DNA from: Phocaeicola_A sp964580305 | GTDB taxonomy: Bacteria; Bacteroidota; Bacteroidia; Bacteroidales; Bacteroidaceae | NCBI GenBank assembly: GCA_964580305.1 | Contig: CAZOKL010000033.1 | Location: forward strand, 1-21,953 | Length of the DNA: 21,953 nucleotides | Reading direction: 5' to 3' | Position numbers and translations under genes: made by a program | Shown: positions 7,187-14,556 of the stretch, in pieces | How the letters are laid out: each line of letters begins with the position of its first letter | Position numbering within the stretch: position 1 is the first letter of the stretch | The notes under the pieces: generated by a model | What the model was told of the DNA's origin: nothing | Database searches by the model: none | What the model saw: only the letters and a program-made list of their open reading frames with translations

Positions 7187-8297
7187 GATATGTTTCTGCC
7201 AGCTTCAGCACCTCGTCGGCAATACGGTCGGCCGAGTTGCGGAAAGCCAGGCGGGCGATGTTTTCACTCAATGTTTGCAGCAACGTGCTGTTGCCCACGG
7301 CATCGACTGCCACGCGGAGCAACATATCCCGTGCCTCGCCATCCTTCACGCAGAGGGCGGCGTCCTTGCTCACCAGTGCCAGTGCGTTTTTCGTCTGATG
7401 GTCTTCGGCCACATTGGGCGACGGCACCAGGATGACCGGCTTGGAGAGCAGGCAGAACTCCGAGATGGAACCGGCTCCGGCACGGGAGATGACGAGGTCG
7501 GCTGCGCTGTAGGCCAGCTCCATGCGGGCGATGAAATCCGTCACATGGAGCATCGGCAGGCAGCCAAACGCGGCCACGCGGCGGCGGGCGTCATCAATGT
7601 AGAACTTGCCGGTCTGCCAGATGAACTGCACGCCGGAGTCGCGGATGAAGTCCAGATGAGCCAGCACGCACTCATTGATTGTGCGTGCACCCAGGCTGCC
7701 GCCGACGATGAGGATGGTTTTCTTCTGCGGGTCAAGCCCGAACGAGCGGATGGCTTCGGCACGGTCGACCTGCTTTTCCAGCAAGTCCTGCCGCACGGGA
7801 TTGCCCGTCATGATGATTTTGTCACGGTCGAAAAACCGCTCCATGCCCTCATAAGCCACACAGATTCTGGCAGCCTTCCGAGCAAGCAACTTGTTGGTCA
7901 CGCCGGCATAGGAGTTTTGCTCCTGCAACAGCGTGGGGATGCCCATCATGCCGGCCATCTTCAGTGTCGGGCCGCTGGCATAGCCGCCCACTCCCACTGC
8001 CACCTGCGGACGAAACTCCTTGATGACGCGCCGCGCCTTCAGCTGGCTCTGGGCCAGCTTCCAAAGCACACGCACGTTGCGCCACATCCGCTTGCGGTCA
8101 AACCCGCAGACAGGCAGGCCGATAATGTCATATCCCGCAGCGGGGACGCGCTGCATCTCCATCCGCCCCTCAGCCCCCACAAAGAGGATGCGTGAATCGG
8201 GGCGTTTGGCCCTGATGGCGTTGGCAATGGAAACAGCCGGAAAGATATGTCCGCCTGTGCCTCCGCCGCTTATGATGATTCTTATTTCGTTTTCCAT
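7167..8297 (-). CDS. murG: Lipid II synthase MurG (UDP-GlcNAc transferase)
   Basis: MurG transfers GlcNAc from UDP-GlcNAc to lipid I to form lipid II on the cytoplasmic face of the inner membrane. The 376-residue product has the diphosphate-binding loop GGGTGGH (residues 11-17), VGVGGYASGP, LLQEQNSYAG, and the second glycine loop GGSLGARTIN. The donor-site signature SRAGAGSISEF is followed by QTKNA. I chose the Met at 8297 because a GGAGG lies just upstream, the start fits the family, and the putative -7 box at 8322-8329 would place the transcript start below the next upstream Met (8324). It is the first gene of the minus-strand block. The genes that usually precede murG in dcw clusters are absent; rpoN is divergent instead. 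Confidence 0.96.
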   Translation of the reverse strand: MENEIRIIISGGGTGGHIFPAVSIANAIRAKRPDSRILFVGAEGRMEMQRVPAAGYDIIGLPVCGFDRKRMWRNVRVLWKLAQSQLKARRVIKEFRPQVAVGVGGYASGPTLKMAGMMGIPTLLQEQNSYAGVTNKLLARKAARICVAYEGMERFFDRDKIIMTGNPVRQDLLEKQVDRAEAIRSFGLDPQKKTILIVGGSLGARTINECVLAHLDFIRDSGVQFIWQTGKFYIDDARRRVAAFGCLPMLHVTDFIARMELAYSAADLVISRAGAGSISEFCLLSKPVILVPSPNVAEDHQTKNALALVSKDAALCVKDGEARDMLLRVAVDAVGNSTLLQTLSENIARLAFRNSADRIADEVLKLAETYRDNHGH

Positions 8298-8321
8298 TTC
8301 CTCCGTTTTCAAATTATTCCA

Positions 8322-8329
8322 CAAAAGTA
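8322..8329 (-). promoter_or_regulatory. Putative -7 box for the murG-to-yqeY operon
   Basis: On the minus strand TACTTTTG matches TAnnTTTG, with transcription expected near 8315 and an 18-base leader before the murG start at 8297. No TTG lies at the normal -33 distance. It supports the shorter murG start. Confidence 0.45.
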
Positions 8330-8404
8330 CGAATAAATCTATATAGTAATGTGGGAAACAAGGCGATAATTTGAAAAAAACAAGCCTGCAAGACCGCTTT
8401 CGGG

Positions 8405-8492
8405 CGCCCTCTACTCCGCCCGCGGGCGGCCTCCTTTCGGCTCATGCACGGAGTAGAGCCCGTGGTCGGGCGGAGTCTATGCCGTCCGCAGG
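8405..8492. repeat. Array B: four 22-bp lattice units between murG and rpoN
   Basis: Units start at 8405, 8427, 8449 and 8471. Cores are CGCCCTCTACTCCG and CGGCCTCCTTTCGG (both reverse-type), then CGGAGTAGAGCCCG and CGGAGTCTATGCCG (forward-type). Eight-base spacers follow. The orientation switch creates an inverted repeat, CTCTACTCCG (8409-8418) with CGGAGTAGAG (8449-8458), around a 14-bp perfect palindrome at 8416-8429. It occupies the middle of a 340-base divergent non-coding region; the remainder holds only the murG and rpoN promoter elements. Confidence 0.8.
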
Positions 8493-8610
8493 GGCCGGAT
8501 TCAAAGAACGGTTCGGTTTCTGCCATCCTCCTTATTATACTAATGTGCGGCAGAGCCTTCTTTCTGCACGAATCCCGCCCGAAAGCATGCACGCATCCCG
8601 CAAAAATCAT

Positions 8611-8618
8611 TACCTTTG
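8611..8618 (+). promoter_or_regulatory. Putative -7 box of the rpoN promoter
   Basis: TACCTTTG, followed by CG, matches the phylum -7 consensus. The expected start near 8625 leaves a leader of roughly 13 bases before the rpoN ATG at 8638. No TTG is seen at the standard upstream spacing. Confidence 0.5.
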
Positions 8619-8637
8619 CGTCGCTAAACCGAATGTC

Positions 8638-10107
8638 ATGCAACAAGGGAACTACCAGATACAGAAACAGCAACAGGTGCAGACGCTCTCACCCCAACAA
8701 GTGCTGGTTGTGAAATTGCTCGAACTGCCCACCGTCGAACTGGAAGAACGCGTGCGGGCCGAACTGCTTGACAACCCGGCTCTGGAAGAGGGTGCACAGT
8801 CTGCTGAAAAGGATGCGACAGACGACGACTTCGCCACCAACCCGGCAGACGACGAGGGAGCCGACATGACGGCTGAAGACCTGGAGCTGGGCGACTACCG
8901 CACGGAAGACGACATCCCCGACTACAAGCTGCGTGAGCCGAAAAGTCCGGCAGCACAGGCAGAGGAAATCCCTTTTTCGGAGGCAGTCTCCTTCTACGAA
9001 ATCCTCAAGGAGCAGCTGGGCGAACGCGAGCTGACCGACCGCCAGCGCCAACTGGCCGAATACCTCATCGGCTCGCTTGACGACGACGGGCTGCTGAGAA
9101 AGGGCTTTGACGCCATCAGCGACGAGCTGCTGTTCAACTACGGGCTGGAGACAACGCCGGACGAGCTGGAAAGCGTGCTGAAAATCATCCAGGACTTTGA
9201 CCCGCCCGGCATCGGGGCCCGAAACCTTCAGGAGTGCCTGCTCATCCAGATTGGGCGCAAGGAAAACTCGCCCCTGAAAATGCAGGAGCTGGACATCATC
9301 GGCAAGTGCTACGACGAATTTACGCACAAACACTGGGACAAGATAAAACAAAAACTCGGCCTCAGCGACGCACAATTTGAGGAAGCCAAGAACGACCTTG
9401 TGCGCCTGAACCCGCGCCCGGGAAGCTCGCTGGGCGAAACGGTGGGCCGCAGCGGCCAGCAAATCATCCCCGACTTTCTTGTGGAGACGGACGACGACGG
9501 CAGCGTGACCCTTGCGCTCAATGACCACTCCGTGCCCGAACTGCACGTGAGCCGCGAGTTTTCCGACATGCTTGACGAGTATGCCCGCAACCGCTCCAAC
9601 CAGAGCAAGGAATCACGCGAGGCGATGCTCTTTCTCAAGCAGAAGATGGACTCGGCGAAAAACTTCATCAACGCCGTGAAGCAACGCCAACAGACGATGC
9701 TCAGCACGATGAAAGCCATCATCGACCTGCAGATGCCTTTCTTCCGCGAAGGCGACGAATCGCTGCTGCGCCCCATGATTCTGAAAGACGTGACCAACCT
9801 CACGGGGCTGGACATCTCGACCGTGTCGCGCGTGAGCAACAGCAAGTATGTGCAGACCAATTACGGCATCTATCCCCTGAAATTCTTCTTCAGTGACGGC
9901 TACACCACTGACGAGGGCGAGGAGCTCTCCACACGGGAGATTCGCCGTGCGCTGAAAGAGTGCGTGGACAAGGAAGACAAGGCCCACCCGCTCACCGACG
10001 ACGAGCTGGCACGCATCATGAAGGAGAAGGGATATTCCATTGCCCGGCGCACGGTGGCGAAATATCGCGAGCAGCTGGGCATCCCGGTGGCGAGATTAAG
10101 AAAATAG
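8638..10107 (+). CDS. rpoN: RNA polymerase sigma-54 factor RpoN
   Basis: Sigma-54 directs RNA polymerase to -24/-12 promoters that need an ATP-driven enhancer-binding activator to melt. The 489-residue product has the Gln-rich region I (QIQKQQQVQTLSPQQ), then LLELPTVELEERVRAELLDNPALEE and an acidic region II. The core-binding domain contains DFDPPGIGARNLQECLL. A DNA-binding domain with SVSRVSNSKY-type helix-turn-helix residues (DISTVSRVSNSKYVQT) follows, and the RpoN box ARRTVAKYRE lies at about 469-478. The frame is open upstream to 8371, but Met 8638 gives the standard region I start and follows a promoter-like -7 box. The downstream membrane protein begins 16 bases later. No sigma-54 activator gene lies in this window. 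Confidence 0.97.
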   Translation: MQQGNYQIQKQQQVQTLSPQQVLVVKLLELPTVELEERVRAELLDNPALEEGAQSAEKDATDDDFATNPADDEGADMTAEDLELGDYRTEDDIPDYKLREPKSPAAQAEEIPFSEAVSFYEILKEQLGERELTDRQRQLAEYLIGSLDDDGLLRKGFDAISDELLFNYGLETTPDELESVLKIIQDFDPPGIGARNLQECLLIQIGRKENSPLKMQELDIIGKCYDEFTHKHWDKIKQKLGLSDAQFEEAKNDLVRLNPRPGSSLGETVGRSGQQIIPDFLVETDDDGSVTLALNDHSVPELHVSREFSDMLDEYARNRSNQSKESREAMLFLKQKMDSAKNFINAVKQRQQTMLSTMKAIIDLQMPFFREGDESLLRPMILKDVTNLTGLDISTVSRVSNSKYVQTNYGIYPLKFFFSDGYTTDEGEELSTREIRRALKECVDKEDKAHPLTDDELARIMKEKGYSIARRTVAKYREQLGIPVARLRK

Positions 10108-10123
10108 TCCTCAACAAAATGTT

Positions 10124-10741
10124 ATGGAAGAAAAATATTTGCGCATAGCGGCACGCGTGCTGTCGGCCCTGTTCACACCGTTCTACGTGCCGACGGTGGG
10201 CTTCATAGCCCTGTTTCTGTTCACATACCTGCGGATGCTCCCGATGCGCTATCACCTCATCATCGTGGGAATGATTTACCTGTTCACGGTCGTGCTGCCG
10301 ATGGGCACCATCTATCTCTACCAGAAGGTGAACGGCTGGAGTCTGCGCCAGCTGGGGCACCGCGAGAAACGCATCGTCCCCTATGTGCTGACCATCGCTT
10401 CCTACATCATGTGCCTGCTGCTGATGCATCGCATGGGCATCCCCCGCTTCATGTCGGGCATCCTGGTGTCGTCGCTGCTGACCACAATCATCTGCGCCGT
10501 GGTGAACATCTGGTGGAAAATCAGCGTCCACATGGCCGCCATCGGACAATTCATCGGCGGGATGGTGTCGTTCGGCCTGCTGTTCTACCGCAACAACATC
10601 GGCTGGCTCTGTTTCGCCATCATTCTGGCCGGCATGCTGGGCACGTCGCGCATCCTCCTGCGCCAGCACACACTGGCAGAGGTGCTGGTGGGCTTTGCCG
10701 TGGGCTTCGTATGCGGTGTGGGCGGCATTTTGTTTATTTAG
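10124..10741 (+). CDS. PAP2-like integral membrane protein
   Basis: The 205-residue product is strongly hydrophobic, with about five or six membrane segments (near residues 13-34, 45-65, 87-101, 112-129, 140-154 and 160-173, with a last one at 187-204). The C-terminal SRILLRQHTLAE (175-186) resembles the third motif of PAP2 phosphatases, SR-x5-H-x3-D, but with Glu in place of Asp. REKRIVPY near 80-87 may stand for the first motif, and no clear PSGH motif is visible (KISVH at 132-136 is the nearest). Lipid phosphatase activity is therefore uncertain. It probably shares a transcript with rpoN, 16 bases upstream. A membrane protein of unknown function is the cautious alternative. Confidence 0.75.
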   Translation: MEEKYLRIAARVLSALFTPFYVPTVGFIALFLFTYLRMLPMRYHLIIVGMIYLFTVVLPMGTIYLYQKVNGWSLRQLGHREKRIVPYVLTIASYIMCLLLMHRMGIPRFMSGILVSSLLTTIICAVVNIWWKISVHMAAIGQFIGGMVSFGLLFYRNNIGWLCFAIILAGMLGTSRILLRQHTLAEVLVGFAVGFVCGVGGILFI

Positions 10742-10915
10742 ATGGCAGCCAAAGAACCAAATTTCTTGCCGGATTCGTCCAACGTACAGAAAATATCCGT
10801 AATTTTGTTTCGGGACAATCACAAGCTGTCCCTTCCGATAATCTGTTGTTTTCCAGACATAAAGATGCAAGGATTTAAACCAGATAAAACGTCAAACCAA
10901 ACACTATAACGAAAT
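10742..10915 (+). promoter_or_regulatory. purE upstream region with possible promoter and leader hairpin
   Basis: TAATTTTG at 10800-10807 fits the -7 consensus, which would give a leader of about 100 bases. The leader contains GGGACA (10812-10817) pairing with TGTCCC (10827-10832) across a nine-base loop. I see no known purine riboswitch core here. The promoter call is weak because no TTG is correctly spaced. Confidence 0.35.
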
Positions 10916-11425
10916 ATGAAACCAGTAGTAAGTATCATCATGGGGAGCACCTCTGACCTTCCCGTCATGGAAAAAGCAGCCAAGTTGCTCGACGAGATGC
11001 AAGTTCCCTTTGAGATCAACGCCCTCTCGGCCCACCGCACGCCCGAGGCCGTGGAAGCATTTGCCAAAGGTGCCCAGGAACGCGGTCTGAAAGTCATCAT
11101 TGCCGCTGCCGGCATGGCAGCCGCCCTGCCCGGCGTGATTGCCGCCAACACCACCCTGCCCGTCATCGGCGTGCCTGTGAAAGGTTCTGTACTCGACGGC
11201 GTGGATGCGCTCTACTCCATCATCCAGATGCCTCCCGGCATCCCCGTAGCCACCGTGGCCATCAACGGAGCAATGAATGCAGCCATCCTGGCCGTGCAGA
11301 TGCTTGCCCTGAGCGACGAAGCCCTGGCCAAAAAATTCGCAGCCTACAAGGAAGGACTGAAACAGAAAATCGTAAAGGCCAACGAGGAACTCAAGGAGGT
11401 GAAATACGCCTACAAGACCAACTAA
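10916..11425 (+). CDS. purE: N5-carboxyaminoimidazole ribonucleotide mutase PurE
   Basis: PurE interconverts N5-CAIR and CAIR in de novo purine synthesis. The 169-residue product shows the substrate phosphate loop GSTSDLPVM (about 10-18), the SAHRTPE motif (38-44), the glycine-rich AAAGMAAALPGVIAANT, and PVIGVPV followed by GVDALYSIIQMPPGIPVATVAING. Length matches class I PurE. In E. coli the third motif reads AAHLPG with a His; here it is AAALPG. No purK is adjacent, so any partner for making N5-CAIR must lie elsewhere or be absent. ispG follows 14 bases later, so the two are likely co-transcribed although the pathways are unrelated. Confidence 0.95.
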   Translation: MKPVVSIIMGSTSDLPVMEKAAKLLDEMQVPFEINALSAHRTPEAVEAFAKGAQERGLKVIIAAAGMAAALPGVIAANTTLPVIGVPVKGSVLDGVDALYSIIQMPPGIPVATVAINGAMNAAILAVQMLALSDEALAKKFAAYKEGLKQKIVKANEELKEVKYAYKTN

Positions 11426-11439
11426 ACACCCGAAACATC

Positions 11440-13107
11440 ATGGTCGACTTGTTTAACTACGAGCGGCGCGCGACCCACGAAGTGCAGATAGGTGCCACGC
11501 CCTTGGGCGGAACAAACCCCATCCGCATCCAATCGATGACCAACACGCCGACACGCGACACCAGAGCCTGCGTGGAGCAAGCCAAACGCATCATTGACGC
11601 CGGCGGAGAATATGTGCGGCTCACCACGCAAGGAGTGGCCGAAGCGGAAAACCTGCGCGACATCAACGCCGCCCTGCGTTCCGAGGAATACATGACCCCT
11701 CTCGTGGCAGACGTGCACTTCAATCCGCACGTGGCCGAAGTGGCTGCCCTCTATGCCGAGAAAGTGCGCATCAATCCGGGCAACTATGTCGACGCAGCAC
11801 GCACGTTCAAACACTTGGAATACACCGACGAGGAGTATGCCCGCGAGATTGAAAAGATACGCGCCCGCTTCGTCCCCTTCCTGAACATTTGCAAGGAAAA
11901 CCACACGGCCATCCGCATCGGGGTGAACCACGGCTCACTCTCTGACCGCATCATGTCACGCTATGGCGATACGCCGGCCGGCATGGTGGAGTCGTGCATG
12001 GAGTTCCTGCGCATCTGTGTGGAGGAAGACTTCCGCAACGTGGTCATCTCCATCAAGGCAAGCAACACGGTGGTGATGGTGAAAACCGTCCGCCTGCTGG
12101 CCGAAGTGATGGAACGTGAAGGCATGGATTTTCCCCTTCACTTGGGTGTGACCGAAGCCGGCGACGGTGAAGACGGCCGCATAAAGTCGGCCTTGGGCAT
12201 CGGGGCGCTGCTGGCCGACGGACTGGGCGACACCATCCGCGTGTCACTGAGCGAGGCACCCGAGGCGGAGATTCCCGTCGCCCGCAAACTGGTGGACTAT
12301 GTGACGGCCCGTGCAGGACATCCCTACATCCCGGGGCGCGCACCCGAGTCGTTTGACTACCTCTCGCCCGTGCGCCGGCAGACACGCCCCGTGGGCAACA
12401 TCGGAGGCAACCAGGTGCCCGTGGTCATCGCCGCAGGCATCACACCGCGCACAGAAGTCAATCCACAGTTCCAGCCCGACTACATCTACACAGGCCGCAC
12501 CCTGCCCGAACGCCGCGAGGCCTGCGCCTACATCATCGACGCCAACCACTGGACGGGCGAAGAAGGCACATACCCCGCCTTCATGCCTGCACGCAGCGAG
12601 GAGGAAGAGCCGCTCTTCCTGAAAATCATGCGCTGCCCGTCACCAGTGAAGTTCCTCTTCCTGACCTATATGGCCTGCGACGACGAAATCATCGCCCTGC
12701 TGCGTCACCATCCGGAAGTGGTGGTCATCGCACAGAGCAACCACCCCAACCGTCTGGGCGAACAGCGCGGATTGGTGCACCAGCTCACCTGTGCCGGACT
12801 GGAGAANNNNNNNNNNNNNNNNNNNNNNNNNNNNNNNNNNNNNNNNNNNNNNNNNNNNNNNNNNNNNNNNNNNNNNNNNNNNNNNNNNNNNNNNNNNNNN
12901 NNNNNNGGACTGAAAATCGGCGTCATGGGCTGCATTGTGAACGGTCCGGGCGAAATGGCCGACGCCGACTACGGCTATGTGGGTGCCGGACGGGGCCGCG
13001 TGAGCCTCTACCGTCGCCGCGAATGCGTGGAGAAGAACATCCCCGCCGAAGAGGCCGTGGAAAAACTGCTCGAACTGATAGAGCACGACAGGAGCGAAAA
13101 GGCATAA
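11440..13107 (+). CDS. ispG: 4-hydroxy-3-methylbut-2-enyl-diphosphate synthase IspG (interrupted by assembly gap)
   Basis: IspG (GcpE) reductively converts MEcPP to HMBPP in the MEP isoprenoid pathway, using a [4Fe-4S] cluster. The N-terminal TIM barrel is clear: NPIRIQSMTNTPTRDT, GGEYVRLTTQG, LVADVHFNP, and KVRINPGNY. An inserted middle domain, as in plants and Bacteroidota, makes it much longer than the roughly 370-residue E. coli enzyme. After 455 codons the sequence enters 100 N. It resumes with GLKIGVMGCIVNGPGEMADAD, which holds the third cluster Cys and the Glu ligand. The CPxC pair expected about 32 residues earlier lies in the gap. The frame agrees on both sides if the gap is truly 100 bases. 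Confidence 0.95.
   Translation: MVDLFNYERRATHEVQIGATPLGGTNPIRIQSMTNTPTRDTRACVEQAKRIIDAGGEYVRLTTQGVAEAENLRDINAALRSEEYMTPLVADVHFNPHVAEVAALYAEKVRINPGNYVDAARTFKHLEYTDEEYAREIEKIRARFVPFLNICKENHTAIRIGVNHGSLSDRIMSRYGDTPAGMVESCMEFLRICVEEDFRNVVISIKASNTVVMVKTVRLLAEVMEREGMDFPLHLGVTEAGDGEDGRIKSALGIGALLADGLGDTIRVSLSEAPEAEIPVARKLVDYVTARAGHPYIPGRAPESFDYLSPVRRQTRPVGNIGGNQVPVVIAAGITPRTEVNPQFQPDYIYTGRTLPERREACAYIIDANHWTGEEGTYPAFMPARSEEEEPLFLKIMRCPSPVKFLFLTYMACDDEIIALLRHHPEVVVIAQSNHPNRLGEQRGLVHQLTCAGLEXXXXXXXXXXXXXXXXXXXXXXXXXXXXXXXXXXGLKIGVMGCIVNGPGEMADADYGYVGAGRGRVSLYRRRECVEKNIPAEEAVEKLLELIEHDRSEKA
12807..12906. other. Assembly gap (100 N) inside ispG
   Basis: Exactly 100 ambiguous bases. The coding frame is kept at the nominal length, and the family spacing between the cluster cysteines fits a missing piece of roughly this size, so the gap may be near true length. 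Confidence 0.98.
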
Positions 13108-13147
13108 CCGAAAGAAAAGAATTGTTCACCGGAAAAAGCTCCGTCCA

Positions 13148-13235
13148 CCCCATAGAGGGCGGCCACGGGCGGAGTCCTGTCGGCCCACGGACGGAAAGGA
13201 GACCGTGTCCGGACGGAAAGGAGGCCGCCGGAAGC
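13148..13235 (+). repeat. Array C: four 22-bp lattice units between ispG and the aminotransferase
   Basis: Units start at 13148, 13170, 13192 and 13214. Cores are a degenerate CCCCATAGAGGGCG, then CGGAGTCCTGTCGG, CGGAAAGGAGACCG and CGGAAAGGAGGCCG, each followed by an eight-base spacer. It lies wholly between genes. Its last spacer overlaps the terminator-like hairpin at 13227-13251, and it ends 21 bases before the putative -7 box of the next gene. Confidence 0.8.
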
Positions 13236-13251
13236 TGCATATCCGGCTTTT
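13227..13251 (+). terminator. Possible terminator after ispG and array C
   Basis: GCCGGA (13227-13232) pairs with TCCGGC (13242-13247) across a nine-base loop and is followed by TTTTAT. The stem is short but GC-rich. It overlaps the last unit of array C, so it may belong to that repeat rather than to ispG. Confidence 0.4.
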
Positions 13252-13256
13252 ATGTT

Positions 13257-13264
13257 TAGATTTG
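13257..13264 (+). promoter_or_regulatory. Putative -7 box of the aminotransferase gene
   Basis: TAGATTTG, followed by C, matches TAnnTTTG, with a CTG near the -33 position. The start near 13271 would leave a very short leader of about 10 bases. Confidence 0.4.
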
Positions 13265-13280
13265 CAGAAAAAACGAGACT

Positions 13281-14450
13281 ATGACATACAACTTCGACGA
13301 ACTTACTAACCGACGCGGCACAAACTCCTACAAATGGGACAGTGCCGCCAATCCCGACGTGTTGCCGCTGTGGGTGGCCGACATGGATTTCCGCACGGCA
13401 CAACCCATCATCGACGCATTGACACGCCGCGTGGAGCACGGCATTTTTGGCTACACCCGTATGCCCGACGCCTATTACGAGGCTGTCATCCGCTGGTTTG
13501 CCCGGCGCCACGGGTGGACGATGCAGCGTGAATGGATGCTCTACACTTCTGGTGTGGTGCCTGCCCTTTCGGCCATCATCAAGGCGCTCACCGAGCCGGG
13601 CGACAAGGTGCTGGTGCAAACACCCGTGTACAACTGCTTCTTCTCCTCCATCCGCAACAACGGCTGCACGGTGGAAGAAAGTCCGCTCATCTATGAGAAC
13701 CAGACCTACCGCATGGACTTCGACGACCTGGAACGCCGCGCGGCCGACCCGCACGTGAAACTCATGCTGCTCTGCAATCCGCACAACCCCGCCGGCCGCG
13801 TGTGGACACGCGACGAGCTGGCCCGTCTGGGCGACATCTGTCTGCGACACGACGTCACCGTCGTCGCCGACGAAATCCACTGCGAGTTCACGATGCCGGG
13901 ACACGTCTACACGCCCTATGCCTCGGTGAGCGAAGAGATATGCCGCCGGTCGGTGACGTGCATCTCGCCCACCAAGTCGTTCAACATCGCGGGGCTGCAA
14001 ATCGCCACCATCGTGACCGAGGATGCCGACATGCGCTGCCGCATCGACCGCGCCCTCAACATCAACGAGGTGTGCGACGTGAATCCCTTCGGCATCGAAG
14101 CCACCATTGCCGCCTACAACGAGGGCGAGCCCTGGCTTCTCCAACTGCTTGACTATCTGAAGGGGAACTACGATTTCATGTACGACTACTGCCGCCGCCA
14201 TCTGCCTGCCTTCCCCCTGACGAAGCTCGAAGGCACCTACCTCGTGTGGATGGACTGCCGCACGCTGGGCCTGCCTTCGGCAGAGCTGGAGGAGCAACTC
14301 GTCAGCAACGCACACCTGAAGCTCAACGCCGGCACGATGTATGGTGCCGCAGGCGAAGGCTTCATGCGCTGGAACATCGCTTGTCCCCGTGCACGCCTGA
14401 CCGAGGCATTGGAACGCTTCACACGATTTGCTGCCGCATCGGCACAATGA
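13281..14450 (+). CDS. MalY/PatB-type PLP-dependent aminotransferase (putative C-S lyase)
   Basis: The 389-residue product is a fold-type I aminotransferase of the MalY/PatB branch, whose characterised members are cystathionine beta-lyases that release thiol, pyruvate and ammonia. It opens with the branch signature NRRGTNSYKWD and LPLWVADMDF (about 11-38). It has CNPHNPAGRVW (165-175), Asp197 in DEIHCEF for the PLP ring nitrogen, the Schiff-base Lys232 in SPTKSFNIAGLQ, and the carboxylate-binding Arg in RWNIACPR near the C-terminus. The active site looks complete. Substrate cannot be told from sequence; sulfur amino acid metabolism is likely. The gene stands alone between array C and a bidirectional terminator. 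Confidence 0.92.
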   Translation: MTYNFDELTNRRGTNSYKWDSAANPDVLPLWVADMDFRTAQPIIDALTRRVEHGIFGYTRMPDAYYEAVIRWFARRHGWTMQREWMLYTSGVVPALSAIIKALTEPGDKVLVQTPVYNCFFSSIRNNGCTVEESPLIYENQTYRMDFDDLERRAADPHVKLMLLCNPHNPAGRVWTRDELARLGDICLRHDVTVVADEIHCEFTMPGHVYTPYASVSEEICRRSVTCISPTKSFNIAGLQIATIVTEDADMRCRIDRALNINEVCDVNPFGIEATIAAYNEGEPWLLQLLDYLKGNYDFMYDYCRRHLPAFPLTKLEGTYLVWMDCRTLGLPSAELEEQLVSNAHLKLNAGTMYGAAGEGFMRWNIACPRARLTEALERFTRFAAASAQ

Positions 14451-14458
14451 ACCTGCCT

Positions 14459-14478
14459 CTCCCGGCCTCTGCCGGGAG
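14459..14478. terminator. Short GC hairpin after the aminotransferase gene
   Basis: CTCCCGGC (14459-14466) and GCCGGGAG (14471-14478) form a perfect 8-bp stem with a CTCT loop, eight bases after the stop codon. GGGCAAAAAG follows rather than a T run, so it may shield the 3' end or assist the stronger terminator next to it. Confidence 0.5.
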
Positions 14479-14481
14479 GGC

Positions 14482-14535
14482 AAAAAGAGAGAGGACGCAT
14501 TCCCCAGTGTGTGGGAGATGCGTCCTCTCTTTGTT
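14482..14535. terminator. Bidirectional terminator between the aminotransferase and rpsO
   Basis: GAGAGGACGCAT (14489-14500) and ATGCGTCCTCTC (14518-14529) pair perfectly over 12 bp, with an inner TCCC/GGGA stem. The plus strand continues TTTGTTTC and the minus strand continues into TTTTT read from the A run at 14482-14486. Both converging transcripts, the aminotransferase and rpsO, could end here. Confidence 0.85.
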
Positions 14536-14556
14536 TCTTCGCCTGTAAGCTTCGGC

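Noticed and set aside
8371..8637. N-terminal extension of rpoN
   Set aside because: The frame is open but translates array B; the true region I begins at Met 8638, after a promoter-like -7 box.
10808..10915. Purine riboswitch before purE
   Set aside because: No three-way junction core or conserved loop sequences could be found; only one short hairpin is present.
13008..14483. 491-codon open frame opposite the aminotransferase
   Set aside because: It crosses the end of ispG, array C and the complete aminotransferase gene on the opposite strand; no recognisable domain.
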